A stretch of DNA of 38,333 nucleotides from Parendozoicomonas callyspongiae (GCF_023502345.1 NZ_JAMFLX010000033.1:1-38333), one strand, 5' to 3'. Shown: positions 1 through 8,347, counted from the first letter of the stretch. Notes: generated by a model not told the origin, from the sequence alone. A program made the numbers and translations.

Positions 1-28
1 TCGATTTATTGATTGAGTAGTAGCGCTG

Positions 29-1510
29 ATGACCCAAGATCAATCTCCCCATGCTCTCATGATCCAGGGTACAACCTCAGATGCGGGCAAAAGTGTGCTC
101 TGTGCCGGTCTCTGCCGGGTTCTATCCCGCAGAGGTTATGCAGTGAAGCCATTCAAGCCACAGAATATGGCTTTGAACAGTGCTGTTACAGTTGATGGAG
201 GAGAGATTGGCCGGGCTCAGGCAGTTCAGGCTCAGGCCTGTGGTCTGGAGCCTCAAACTGATATGAATCCGGTTCTGCTCAAACCCAATACTGATATTGA
301 GGCGCAGGTGATTGTACATGGGCACCCCTTGGCAGAAATGGATGCCTGGGATTATCACGCCTACAAGCCAAGTGTGCTGCCTGCGATTATGGAATCCTAT
401 GATCGTCTTATGTCGTCTTCTGATGCTGTAGTTATCGAAGGCGCTGGCAGCCCCGCTGAGATCAATCTCAGGGATCTTGATGTTGCCAATATGGGTTTTG
501 CCGAGGAAGCAGGCTGCCCGGTCATCATCGTGGCAGATATCGATAAAGGCGGTGTTTTTGCACATTTGTATGGAACACTGGCTCTTCTTTCATTATCAGA
601 GCAGAAGCGAGTCAAAGGGTTTGTTATCAACCGCTTCCGGGGTGATATTAATCTGCTCACTTCAGGGCTGAAGTGGCTGGAACAGGAAACAGGCAAACCT
701 GTGCTGGGTGTTATTCCTTATCTGCACGGTCTGCACCTGGAAGCGGAAGATGCTGTTGCGGATCAGCAACTGACTGAAGATTCTGGTCCTGTTTTAAAAA
801 TTGTTGTGCCGGTGTTAAGTCGTATCAGCAACCATACCGATTTTGACCCACTGCGTCTGAATCCCAATATTGATCTGACTTTTGTCCGGAAAGGTGATGC
901 GTTCCCGGCCTGTGATCTGATTATTCTGCCTGGCAGCAAAAGCACCAGGGCCGATCTTGCGTTCCTGCGCAGCAATGGCTGGGATAAACATATTAATCGC
1001 CATCTTCGTTTTGGTGGCAAGGTGATGGGGATCTGTGGTGGCTACCAGATGCTTGGAATGTTGCTGCATGATCCGGATGGTATTGAGGGGGAGTCGGGAA
1101 CCAGTCAGGGTCTGGGCTTCCTTGACCTTGAAACAACAATGGAGCAGGACAAGCAGCTCCATCGGGTAGAAGGTGTGATGCAGCTCCCGGAACAGAGCGA
1201 AGTTCACGTGACGGGGTATGAGATTCATGCAGGAACCACAACCGGCTCTGCCCTGGAGCAACGACTCATTAAGCTGGGTGAGCGTTTCGATGGAGTGATG
1301 TCAGAAGATGGATTGGTGCTGGGTACTTATCTCCACGGGATTTTTGATCATCCTGAGGCCTGCAAGGCTCTTCTGGCCTGGGCTGGTTTAAAGGATATTG
1401 AGATTCCGGACTATAACCAGATAAGGGAAGATGGCATCAACCGTATTGCTGATGCCATGGAAGAGCATCTGGATATGGAGCAGATCCTCAGTGTTATGAG
1501 TTTATGGTGA
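29..1510 (+). CDS. cobQ: Cobyric acid synthase CobQ
   Basis: Glutamine-dependent amidotransferase of the late cobalamin pathway; it amidates the side-chain carboxylates of adenosylcobyrinate a,c-diamide to give cobyric acid in the cytoplasm. The 493-residue length is normal for the family. The N-terminal synthetase domain carries the P-loop-like GTTSDAGKS (residues 14-22) and the [13 protein letters not shown] segment. The C-terminal class-I glutaminase-like domain shows ICGGYQMLG with nucleophile Cys336 and the YLHGIF motif with His436. The ATG at 29 directly precedes the conserved N terminus. The gene lies at the left edge, so an upstream cobalamin operon may continue outside the window. 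No B12 riboswitch is visible in the 28 bases before it. Identification is secure. Confidence 0.96.
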   Translation: MTQDQSPHALMIQGTTSDAGKSVLCAGLCRVLSRRGYAVKPFKPQNMALNSAVTVDGGEIGRAQAVQAQACGLEPQTDMNPVLLKPNTDIEAQVIVHGHPLAEMDAWDYHAYKPSVLPAIMESYDRLMSSSDAVVIEGAGSPAEINLRDLDVANMGFAEEAGCPVIIVADIDKGGVFAHLYGTLALLSLSEQKRVKGFVINRFRGDINLLTSGLKWLEQETGKPVLGVIPYLHGLHLEAEDAVADQQLTEDSGPVLKIVVPVLSRISNHTDFDPLRLNPNIDLTFVRKGDAFPACDLIILPGSKSTRADLAFLRSNGWDKHINRHLRFGGKVMGICGGYQMLGMLLHDPDGIEGESGTSQGLGFLDLETTMEQDKQLHRVEGVMQLPEQSEVHVTGYEIHAGTTTGSALEQRLIKLGERFDGVMSEDGLVLGTYLHGIFDHPEACKALLAWAGLKDIEIPDYNQIREDGINRIADAMEEHLDMEQILSVMSLW

Positions 1511-1663
1511 TTAATGACCAGCCGGTGGTTTTGCCCGGACAGTAAAAGCCTTGTCTTTTATTTCTGTGAAAACTGCGATTAGTTCAACCGGTTCATCACC
1601 AATATTTCTGCCCTGATGAACCCGGTTGACGACTTCATAAACCACATCAAGCCACGGGGGAAA
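1511..1663 (-). pseudogene. Remnant of a cupin-domain protein (C-terminal end)
   Basis: Reading the minus strand up to the TAA at 1511-1513 gives about 50 residues that look like the C-terminal half of a small cupin: a WLDVVYEVVNRVHQGRNIGD segment followed by EPVELIAVFTEIKDKAF. The His-x-Gly-Arg-Asn turn followed by Gly-Asp-Glu-Pro is typical of cupin barrels. Reading further upstream meets a stop at 1664-1666 and no credible N-terminal half, so this is probably a truncated relic. It lies tail-to-tail against cobQ with no spacer. Recognition is by pattern only. Confidence 0.42.
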
Positions 1664-1850
1664 TTATCTATTCAGCACCATATTATGAGGATGTATGTAG
1701 GCGGTTGATGTGCATCAAGTCGGCTCATTTTAATAAGACGACTTAAGTCAATGTATTTCGTCGTGGAGGGAAAGCTTATACAACTGTTTAATTCATTATG
1801 TGTGAGGTTATTTTTAAGAAAGGGTACTGCTGATAAGTTTAGAAATGCCT
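1664..1850. other. Gap between the cupin remnant and flgA
   Basis: With the adjoining cupin remnant this makes about 340 bases between intact genes. The sequence is AT-rich. It contains a short plus-strand frame (from 1751) that runs into the antisense of flgA and has no recognisable content. A small inverted repeat AAGTCG/CGACTT occurs at 1717-1744. No RNA gene or convincing terminator was seen. Confidence 0.4.
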
Positions 1851-2576
1851 CTAATCAATTATTTTCACTGTTCCTTGCCCTGTTACCTCTGACATTATTA
1901 TTTTCCCCGAGGAACTGTTTCTTACTTGAACCTGATCTCCCAGAGAGCCTGACTCCAGAGCCTGCCCTTTCATTGTGATTGAAAATCCAGCATGGCCTGC
2001 ATGAATAACAACACTGGCATTACGGCTGACCAGTGCCGGTCGTTCAGTCATTGAGGGCTGAAGAATGCTGTTTCCGGTGATTTGTCGCCGACTGCGCTGA
2101 CCGGCAACGTCTTTGATGGAAGAAAAATAATTGCCTCTCAGTTTGGCAATGTTCTCTTCTTCAAGGATCAAATCGTCAGCACGAATTGTAGAGTTACGAT
2201 CAATATTGTGGCGGCTTTTCACGACAGGTAAAAAAATATCCACCTGTGCACGAATATTGAGGGACCAGTGTGGTGTTGAACAGGTGACTTTCCGTGTCAA
2301 TCGACCTGTCAGCCTGGTTGGCTGCCCAATGGTACTAACCTCGGGCTGATGTTGGCAAAGTGGGAGCTTTAAAGGAGGAAGGGGAATGATTTCAATCCGG
2401 TAGTTATGGCTTCCTAGCCGTGAGGCATAGTCTGCTACCTGTTGCTCAAGGTCATTTTTAACAACAGCTCCAGCCTGCTCGTTGACTGTCTGTGCCTGAC
2501 TTATACAAGCGATCAGAAGGAATCCAGGAATCGAGTTGTAAATATAACTTGGCAAGGAAGCTTTGATTGGTTTCAT
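1851..2576 (-). CDS. flgA: Flagellar P-ring assembly chaperone FlgA
   Basis: Periplasmic chaperone that helps FlgI assemble into the flagellar P-ring. The C-terminal half has the SAF-type FlgA pattern: VVKSRHNIDRNSTIRADDL, then LRGNYFSSIKDVAGQRSRR with the hallmark ITGNSILQPSM, and a closing VQVRNSSSGKIIMSEVTGQG. The reading frame is open further upstream, but the ATG at 2576 is chosen because it is followed by a signal-peptide-like stretch (PSYIYNSIPGFLLIACISQA), giving about 241 residues, normal for FlgA. No flgM, flgN or flgB is adjacent, so it is isolated from the usual flagellar cluster. A MITE-like palindrome lies just upstream. Confidence 0.85.
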   Translation of the reverse strand: MKPIKASLPSYIYNSIPGFLLIACISQAQTVNEQAGAVVKNDLEQQVADYASRLGSHNYRIEIIPLPPLKLPLCQHQPEVSTIGQPTRLTGRLTRKVTCSTPHWSLNIRAQVDIFLPVVKSRHNIDRNSTIRADDLILEEENIAKLRGNYFSSIKDVAGQRSRRQITGNSILQPSMTERPALVSRNASVVIHAGHAGFSITMKGQALESGSLGDQVQVRNSSSGKIIMSEVTGQGTVKIID

Positions 2577-2721
2577 TATTACGTCAACAGAACCTAACGC
2601 AATCACGATAAACCAACCCGCTGATTCTGCAAGCAGGGGCTGAGTTTGTTCAGGGAGGCTGTTGCGCCCTGTACAATACAATCTCAGGGCGTAACTAAAT
2701 AAATACCACTGAAGGGAGAAA

Positions 2722-2890
2722 CTAGGAGCCTGTCGGACTTAACGCGCACCTACTGCGAAAAAGCCGGATTTGGCCAGTTTTTAGAACCACTTTCGTCAAA
2801 TAGAACCACTATTATCCTCAAGTGCTTCTAAAAACTGGCTCAAACCGGACTTTTTCTCGCTACGGTCGGTTAAGTCCGACAGGCTCCTAG
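2722..2890. mobile_element. MITE-like palindromic element with CTAG at both ends
   Basis: The outer ends are perfect inverted repeats (GAGCCTGTCGGACTTAA on the left; its complement on the right). Each is bordered by CTAG (2722-2725 and 2887-2890), which could be a 4-bp target duplication. The inverted similarity continues imperfectly inward for about 65 bases per arm, through the matching TTTTTAGAA segments, leaving a short centre. No transposase frame fits inside. The structure suggests a non-autonomous element mobilised in trans. IS5-type elements often use CTAG-like targets, but the family assignment is inference. Its right border supplies the stop codon of the FliJ-like gene. Confidence 0.7.
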
Positions 2891-3339
2891 CTGAGATGTT
2901 TTGCTGAGGTATTGCAAGCCTGCTTGTTCAGTTGTTTGACGCTCATTTTTTCCAGAAGCTTTTCCATGGTTTTCACTTTCTTATGGGCACTGAGAGCTTC
3001 TTCCTGGCACACCTGATAAACCTGTTCTTCTCTTTCAACTTGATTCTTCTGTAGATTACGAACATCCTGTAAAAGTTTTCGAAAGGTTGAGATATCTTCA
3101 TTACCGTGTGAGATCGTCTTACAGTTCCCCAGCTGATAGCTGGTGATGGCTTTATTTAATCCTTCAAGTTGCCGGGATTGTGCGCGAAGAACCAGGGCGG
3201 CCTGATGGGCTTTCAGCCTGGCGTGGTCAAAGCGGTGACGCTGATGATCAAGGCACTTATTCAAGAGGTGGATACTTTTATCGGTGACAGATACATTCGC
3301 AGGATTGTTGTTATTCGTGTTGTGAGCCGTAGTTGTCAT
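2887..3339 (-). CDS. FliJ/YscO-like coiled-coil protein
   Basis: A 150-residue, highly charged helical protein with no signal peptide or membrane segment. After an Asn-rich N terminus, residues about 20-140 form long amphipathic helices, with FLIJ-like features: LLQDVRNLQKNQVEREEQVY and a C-terminal AHKKVKTMEKLLEKM, resembling the end of flagellar export chaperone FliJ or its type III secretion analogue YscO. Proximity to flgA supports a flagellar role, but fliI and fliK are not nearby. The stop codon (TAG, 2887-2889) lies in the CTAG border of the MITE-like element, so the C terminus may have been altered by that insertion. No strong ribosome site precedes the ATG. Confidence 0.5.
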   Translation of the reverse strand: MTTTAHNTNNNNPANVSVTDKSIHLLNKCLDHQRHRFDHARLKAHQAALVLRAQSRQLEGLNKAITSYQLGNCKTISHGNEDISTFRKLLQDVRNLQKNQVEREEQVYQVCQEEALSAHKKVKTMEKLLEKMSVKQLNKQACNTSAKHLS

Positions 3340-3524
3340 AGTGTGTCCGTTTTTGTGATTATTCCTTGAGAGTAGTGGCTCTGGTTTGTTTTGCCAGATA
3401 GACGACTCAGGACTTTTGGTGTTATTGCTGGAAATGCATGGCAGAGTTGTACAAACAGGGATTTATTTTCTTCTTGTCAGTTTGGTAGGATTCCCTGTCA
3501 AAGTTTTAAACGGAGTTTTTGCCA

Positions 3525-4613
3525 GTGGCTTCTTCGCTAGTGATTCAGGGAGGGCATGATGCTCTGCAGCACCTGCGTGAAAAAGGGTTTCAGCAGGAGG
3601 ATGTCAAAGCCATGCTGGGCGCATCTGGAGGGCCGAAATGGTTTGCACTGGCAGGATTGGACAAAGCACTTCTGGGTGTAACATTCAAAGATCGAACGAG
3701 CCCCCTTCATCTGCTTGGTACTTCTGCCGGATGCTGGCGTTTCACCTGTTATAGCCAGAATGATCCGCTGGCAGCCCTTCAACGTTTTGAAGACAGTTAT
3801 ATCACTCATTCCTATTCAGAAATGCCAACGGCATCCGGGATAACCCGTGAGGTAAAAAGAACTCTCAGTGATATTTTTAATGGCAATGGTGCCAGGGAAA
3901 TTTTGTCCAACCCGGTTATTCGCTTAAACCTGATAGCAGTGCAGGCCCATGGTTTAATAGACAATGCCAACGCGAAGATTCAGGGAGCCGGGCTTCTTCT
4001 GAGTGCGGCTGCGAATGCTGTTAGCCGTAATATGCTGGGAAAGTTTTATACTCGAATCGTCTTTACCCATCCTGGCGGTGGGCTTCCTGTCATAGGATGG
4101 AATGACCTGCCAACAAAAACTATCGCGCTATCTGAACAAAATCTTGAAGATGCTGTGCTGGCTTCAGGTTCCATTCCTGTATTTTTGGAAGGGGTTCGTG
4201 ATATTGAAGGAGCAGGTCAGGGGCTCTATCTGGACGGTGGAGTAACAGATTATCACTTTGATCTGCCAATGCTGCCTGAAGATGGACTGGTTTTGTATCC
4301 ACATTTTCGGGAACGTCCCATCCCAGGCTGGTTTGATAAGTACTTGGGCTGGAGAATCCCTTCGACAGATAACTATCGCAGGACTTTGATAGTGTCTCCT
4401 TCATCGGAGTTTGTTGCCAGGCTGCCCTATGGAAAAATCCCTGATAGAAAGGACTTTCAAACCCTTGATGATACAACCCGACAAAAGTACTGGCGCAAAG
4501 TGGTGGCCGAGACTGATCGTCTGGGAGAAGAATGGTTAAATTTGGTTGAGAACAACAGGCTGGCAGAGGTAACTAAACCGCTTTCCTTCATATCTAAAGC
4601 CAGACCTCGCTGA
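3525..4613 (+). CDS. Patatin-like phospholipase / acyl hydrolase
   Basis: Predicted serine lipid acyl hydrolase with a Ser-Asp dyad. Numbering from the chosen GTG: a glycine-rich oxyanion region GASGGPKW (32-39), nucleophile motif GTSAG with Ser67, an ASGSIPVFLEGV segment typical of patatins, and the DGG motif with Asp237. No signal peptide is evident. GTG at 3525 is preferred over TTG at 3519 because CGGAG at 3511-3515 then has normal spacing. Many host-associated bacteria use patatins as membrane-lipid effectors, but nothing here proves secretion; a housekeeping lipase is equally possible. The gene stands alone, convergent with the peptidase gene that follows. Confidence 0.82.
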   Translation: MASSLVIQGGHDALQHLREKGFQQEDVKAMLGASGGPKWFALAGLDKALLGVTFKDRTSPLHLLGTSAGCWRFTCYSQNDPLAALQRFEDSYITHSYSEMPTASGITREVKRTLSDIFNGNGAREILSNPVIRLNLIAVQAHGLIDNANAKIQGAGLLLSAAANAVSRNMLGKFYTRIVFTHPGGGLPVIGWNDLPTKTIALSEQNLEDAVLASGSIPVFLEGVRDIEGAGQGLYLDGGVTDYHFDLPMLPEDGLVLYPHFRERPIPGWFDKYLGWRIPSTDNYRRTLIVSPSSEFVARLPYGKIPDRKDFQTLDDTTRQKYWRKVVAETDRLGEEWLNLVENNRLAEVTKPLSFISKARPR

Positions 4614-4635
4614 ATGTAACCAAGCTGGCAGGTTG

Positions 4636-5334
4636 TCAGCCTGAATACCTCTGCAAATGCTTCTGAATCAGTCCACTCTGCATTAATCCTGTCAGAGCAA
4701 TCTTGTTTTCATGCCAGATGCTCTGCAGGTCTTCCCGCTGTTCCAGGGTAGGGCACTCGAAAGTGATAATTGGTATGCCCATTTTCTCATAAACGTAGCT
4801 GCCCAGTGATCCCGGGGTAGGATGATTATCGATATCGTCTTTGACGATGGCATAGCCATTCACAAGATGGATATATTCAAGAATGTCGTCACAGTCACCT
4901 CGACCATTCACAAAGGGCTGCCATGAATGAAAACTGAAGATTAGGCCGGGTGGATATTCCTCCATCAATTCCAGAAGAAATTGAGTTTCTGGCTCACTGG
5001 CAGGTTCAGAGCCGGGGAAGTATCGCTCAGCTCTAGCTTCATCTGACCAGTTGGACGCGGGTAAATTTCTGTTCAGGTCAACACCATTACCATTACCACG
5101 AATATTGTCTCTCAGGCCATCAGGGTTTAGAGCAGGAATAATGACAAAAGGTATGGATAGCCCGGCTAGTTTCAGCCATTCGACAAGTTTTTCCTGAACA
5201 TAAACTCCCTCAGGCTCATCACCATGAGTTCCAGCTATCAGGTAGCAATACCTCGTAGCATCTACTTTGCTGGCAAACACTGGGATTGGGCGCTTACCTG
5301 CACTTAATCCTTCCTGGAGTGGGATGAGATTCAT
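4636..5334 (-). CDS. MpaA-like M14 zinc carboxypeptidase (murein peptide amidase type)
   Basis: A 232-residue zinc peptidase close in length and motif order to murein tripeptide amidase MpaA, which cuts gamma-D-glutamyl-diaminopimelate during cell-wall recycling. Visible motifs: GTHGDE with zinc ligands His37 and Glu40, NPDG (70-73), RGNGNGVDLNRN with the substrate-binding Asn-Arg pair, PGSEPASEPET, FSFHSW with third ligand His136, TPGSLGSY, and ITFECP with catalytic Glu193. No signal peptide, consistent with a cytoplasmic enzyme. It would complement the AmgK-MurU recycling genes further along. Substrate is inferred from motif similarity; a DUF2817-type peptidase of other specificity is the alternative. 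Confidence 0.78.
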   Translation of the reverse strand: MNLIPLQEGLSAGKRPIPVFASKVDATRYCYLIAGTHGDEPEGVYVQEKLVEWLKLAGLSIPFVIIPALNPDGLRDNIRGNGNGVDLNRNLPASNWSDEARAERYFPGSEPASEPETQFLLELMEEYPPGLIFSFHSWQPFVNGRGDCDDILEYIHLVNGYAIVKDDIDNHPTPGSLGSYVYEKMGIPIITFECPTLEQREDLQSIWHENKIALTGLMQSGLIQKHLQRYSG

Positions 5335-5518
5335 TCTGTTATCCAGCCAGAGTGTGAAATATCAAAGATGAATCGAAGGGCTGCTCCTGTCAATCACCAG
5401 CCACAAAAGCCTTCATTAGCTCAGCCGGTTATCAAGGTGGGAAAAATGAGTAAATTTCAATATTGTCGGCTACTGGGCTACGGTTGGGTAAGAGCTATCT
5501 GACACAAGGATGTTAACT

Positions 5519-5908
5519 ATGGGAATCAAGCGCACAGATTCTGGGTCAGTGAATAACAGGTTCACACCTGAGCAAAAAAAAGCTGATCAAAATGCTCGCT
5601 CTGCAGGAAAAAAGGTTATTGATGAAGCTTATCCAAAACTTGGTGGTGAAAAGCTAATCGACGATAATCCCACTCTAATCGAAGAGAGGGATATTGAGCA
5701 GTTATATTCTGGCAGAAATGATAATGGTCTTTTTGAAGACGGTTTGAGGGATATCGACCAAGCCTATTCAGATAAAAAGTTGATTGATGATAAGAAAAGA
5801 ATTGATGATGATAAGAAAAGAATTGATGATGATAAGAAAAGAATTGATGATGATAAGAAAAGAATTGATGATGATAATTCGCTACCATTTATTAGATCCA
5901 GACTTTAA
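5519..5908 (+). CDS. Uncharacterised protein with C-terminal DKKRIDD tandem repeats
   Basis: Not recognised as a known family. About 129 residues, strongly hydrophilic and rich in Asp, Lys and Ile, with no signal peptide or membrane segment. The N-terminal part has imperfect LIDD/VIDE-type motifs (KVIDEAYPKL, KLIDDNPTLIEER, RDIDQAYSDKKLIDD), suggesting the final perfect repeats grew from an older degenerate repeat. The C terminus has four identical heptads (DKKRIDD). ATG at 5519 is preferred over ATG at 5510 because AAGGA at 5506-5510 then sits about 8 bases upstream. It opens the accessory block before the IAP-like gene, so a host-interaction role is conceivable but unproven. Confidence 0.6.
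   Translation: MGIKRTDSGSVNNRFTPEQKKADQNARSAGKKVIDEAYPKLGGEKLIDDNPTLIEERDIEQLYSGRNDNGLFEDGLRDIDQAYSDKKLIDDKKRIDDDKKRIDDDKKRIDDDKKRIDDDNSLPFIRSRL
5789..5872 (+). repeat. 21-bp perfect minisatellite, four tandem copies
   Basis: Four exact head-to-tail copies of a 21-bp unit starting GATAAGAAAAGAATTGAT, preceded by a degenerate copy (5771-5788). Each unit encodes DKKRIDD, so copy-number change keeps the reading frame and alters protein length by seven residues. Perfect identity indicates recent slippage expansion. Confidence 0.95.
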
Positions 5909-6128
5909 CAAGCCCGGCTTGACTATCCAGACGTTCCTGTTCCATGCCCATACAATAAGGTCGCAAAATTAATACCAAAATGAAGGTGGCTATACCTTCC
6001 TGCCATGCGTCATAGTGACAATCACGAAAACTGTTAATGTTTCTAACACCGCTGTTATGGTAATAAAATATTCTTCAGATGATGATCCACACTTGTTTTT
6101 TTGCCTGAAAAATTAAGGGTGGCGGCAT

Positions 6129-7478
6129 ATGGCTTATAGCAATACTAGAGATAGATGGCCTCAAGGAGGCCCGGGGAGTACTGGAAGGGGGGAATCAGCA
6201 CCAGGAAGAAAAGACCAGATGGTTGTCGGTACTGGCAGTCTAACAAGTAAATGGCGTAGTTCTGCGGTAACAGGCAAAGAGAGCACTCCCTATATGCGAA
6301 AAGAAGAACCGACCGAACTTTTTCTTCATTCTCACCGGCAATATAGTACCAGATTATCAGTAAATAACGCCGGGGTAGGTATAAAAAGGGCCGCCCCCAA
6401 TGTAACAGCATGGCTAAAACCCCATGAAAAAGACGTGGAAAGAGAATTGCAAAGGGAAAGAGAATTGCAAATGGAAAGAGAAGAACAACATAGATTACAG
6501 GAGGAAGATGAATGGAAAAAACTACTACGGCAATATCAAGAGGGGGAGAAGAAAATAAAAAAAAGGGAAACAGAAACGTCAAAGGGTGGATGTTATCCCC
6601 AAAAAGTAATAAGAAAAATACAGAAGAGCAAAAAAAAAGAACGAGAAAAGTATGACTTTAATAAGATAAGCGATCGGCTAGATTCATTTTTATTGGCACC
6701 ATCATATCCAGATATTGATAAACAGATGTTTTATGTTCAATACATGGCTTCTAATAACTTTGTATTCACCGGATTTGACAAAAAAGTTAAATGTATCTCT
6801 TGTAACGACATGGTAGATGCGGGAAACAGAGAACAAATTGATAAACATATTTCGCTTCACAACAAAGATGCCAGCGCCTCACAAGCAGCTGCATCTCCAT
6901 CAGCCAGCCCTGATTGGAGCACTATCTATCAGCGACAAACTACGTTTACTCAAGATATACATGATTGGTTACAGAGAAATTGCCTGCCAGATGATGCTGA
7001 GTTGGCGAAGGGCGGTTTTTATGCAACAGCGATTATCCGTGCTACTTCAGGAGCTATCAACGGTATCCAAGTGCAATGCTATGAATGCGGGGACGACGCT
7101 ATAGTCACCAGGCAAACGAAGTCAGTAGGAGAGCTGCATAATCGAAAAACACATTGCCCACGAGTAGAACAAGTAAAAGAGCGAGGAACAAGATTTAAAC
7201 ATAATCCGGAAGCAAATATCACTGTACCCCCTATAACGGACCCGTTTGAGGCGCTGAGCCTGAGTTCTTCTGCCAGGAATACGGGTGAATCCAGTCGTGC
7301 TAAACAGCCGTCAGCAGAAATAGAAGATAACACGTGTGTGATTTGCTTGGAGGCTGAACGGACTCATACCGTTATACCCTGCGGTCATAAAATGTACTGT
7401 GAGACATGTGTTTCCCATCTTACAGAGTGTGCTATGTGTAGAGAGCCAGTTAAATCGTCTATGAAAATATATGGCTAA
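6129..7478 (+). CDS. Inhibitor-of-apoptosis-like protein: two BIR-like modules plus RING finger
   Basis: A 449-residue protein with eukaryotic architecture. Residues 1-95 are polar and probably disordered; 100-155 form a charged coiled coil. Residues 183-246 resemble a degenerate BIR: RLDSF, then NFVFTGFDKKVKC, with Cys222/Cys225 and His240. Residues 269-345 are a second BIR-like module: RQTTF, LAKGGFYAT, then Cys317-x2-Cys320-x16-His337-x5-Cys343, one residue off the classical BIR spacing. Residues 403-437 are a C3HC4 RING with spacing C-x2-C-x11-C-x-H-x3-C-x2-C-x6-C-x2-C and the PCGH core, as in animal IAPs, predicting E3 ubiquitin-ligase activity. No Sec signal, so delivery, if any, would use another route. 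A GGGTGG ribosome site lies before the ATG. The RING is certain by motif; the BIR assignment is likely. Confidence 0.82.
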   Translation: MAYSNTRDRWPQGGPGSTGRGESAPGRKDQMVVGTGSLTSKWRSSAVTGKESTPYMRKEEPTELFLHSHRQYSTRLSVNNAGVGIKRAAPNVTAWLKPHEKDVERELQRERELQMEREEQHRLQEEDEWKKLLRQYQEGEKKIKKRETETSKGGCYPQKVIRKIQKSKKKEREKYDFNKISDRLDSFLLAPSYPDIDKQMFYVQYMASNNFVFTGFDKKVKCISCNDMVDAGNREQIDKHISLHNKDASASQAAASPSASPDWSTIYQRQTTFTQDIHDWLQRNCLPDDAELAKGGFYATAIIRATSGAINGIQVQCYECGDDAIVTRQTKSVGELHNRKTHCPRVEQVKERGTRFKHNPEANITVPPITDPFEALSLSSSARNTGESSRAKQPSAEIEDNTCVICLEAERTHTVIPCGHKMYCETCVSHLTECAMCREPVKSSMKIYG

Positions 7479-7507
7479 CAACAAATGCTTGCAGATAAAT
7501 AAAACAC

Positions 7508-7520
7508 CCAGCACCGCTGG
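7508..7520 (-). terminator. Possible terminator of the CCHC zinc-finger gene
   Basis: On the minus strand CCAGC-GGT-GCTGG is followed by GTGTTTTATTT, 7 bases past the stop codon at 7527. The stem is only 5 bp, so this is a weak call. Confidence 0.35.
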
Positions 7521-7526
7521 CTGGAT

Positions 7527-8200
7527 TCAGCTGGTTGTATGGGTTGATACCCTGCTTGTTTCACGAATTCTTTTTCTGCAAGAAGAATTAGACGTATTAG
7601 ACCTCCTGTGACACTGTAATTTATTGTGGGAATCAAAGGCCTGCTGGCAACTGGGGCAGATGATTGTCACGTTTCCTCTGCAAGCAGGCTCTGTTGCTGA
7701 TTTCATATGAACCCTGAGCCCATTGTAAGACCTGAAGTCATTGCTGCAGCCGGAGCAGATACTGGTTAGATCCTTTTTACAGGCAGGCTGTGTTGCTGCT
7801 CTCTTGTGACTCTGGAGCACATTGTAGGACTTGCATGTCTTGCTGCAGCCAGTGCAGGTGTTTGGCAGATTGTCCCTGCAGGCACTCTGTATTGTTTGTC
7901 GCCTGTGGGCTTGGAGCAACTTGCTATTTTTAAAAAACTGTAGCAGCCTTTGCAGTAGACATCAGATGTGGTTTCCATTAGAGCAGGTGGCCATTCCTGA
8001 GCTTGTTGATAAGTTTGGACAATGTGTTCCTGGTTTATCAGCATGACCCCGTGTTCCGCATGGTACAGCAGTCTGCCATCAGTAAGGTAACCCTTGAACA
8101 TCAACACTTGAACGGGGTACGCGATCAAACCACCAAATCCAGAGCAAGCAACCAGACACAAAAACGGAAGGGTTAATGAGTATTTAATACGGTATACCAT
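7527..8200 (-). CDS. Putative lipoprotein with four CCHC zinc-finger repeats, interrupted by a -1 frame change
   Basis: Two overlapping minus-strand frames form one gene. From ATG at 8200 the first frame encodes a signal-like segment (MVYRIKYSLTLPFLCLVAC) ending in a lipobox LVAC (Cys19), then a linker and CKGC (Cys83, Cys86). The frame must then shift by -1 to reach the second frame, which runs to 7527. Joined, the protein is about 224 residues with four fingers of C-x2-C-x12-H-x8/9-C, repeating every 33 residues (His99, 132, 165, 198). The shift point falls on the minus-strand heptamer T TTT TTA (7931-7937), in the phase used for programmed -1 frameshifting, and restores exactly x12 spacing in finger 1. 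A one-base homopolymer deletion or sequencing error gives the same picture. Function unknown; the finger type is not the classical C2H2. Confidence 0.6.
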
Positions 8201-8347
8201 ACTGCCAGCCAGGATGTTCAAAATAATTAACTACTGGTACGTTCTCGGTTTTAATACCTCACCTTTACGGCTACCAGTGCCTTTGTCAGCCCCTGAAATA
8301 GTTTTTGCTGCTCTCTTTCTTTGGATGAGTGTAGTGCGTTTTGCTCA

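Noticed and set aside
1751-1978. Plus-strand 75-codon frame overlapping the 3' end of flgA
   Set aside because: Overlaps a real gene in antisense and has no recognisable content.
5789-5872. CRISPR-like direct repeats
   Set aside because: Units are contiguous with no spacers and lie in frame in a protein gene; this is a minisatellite.
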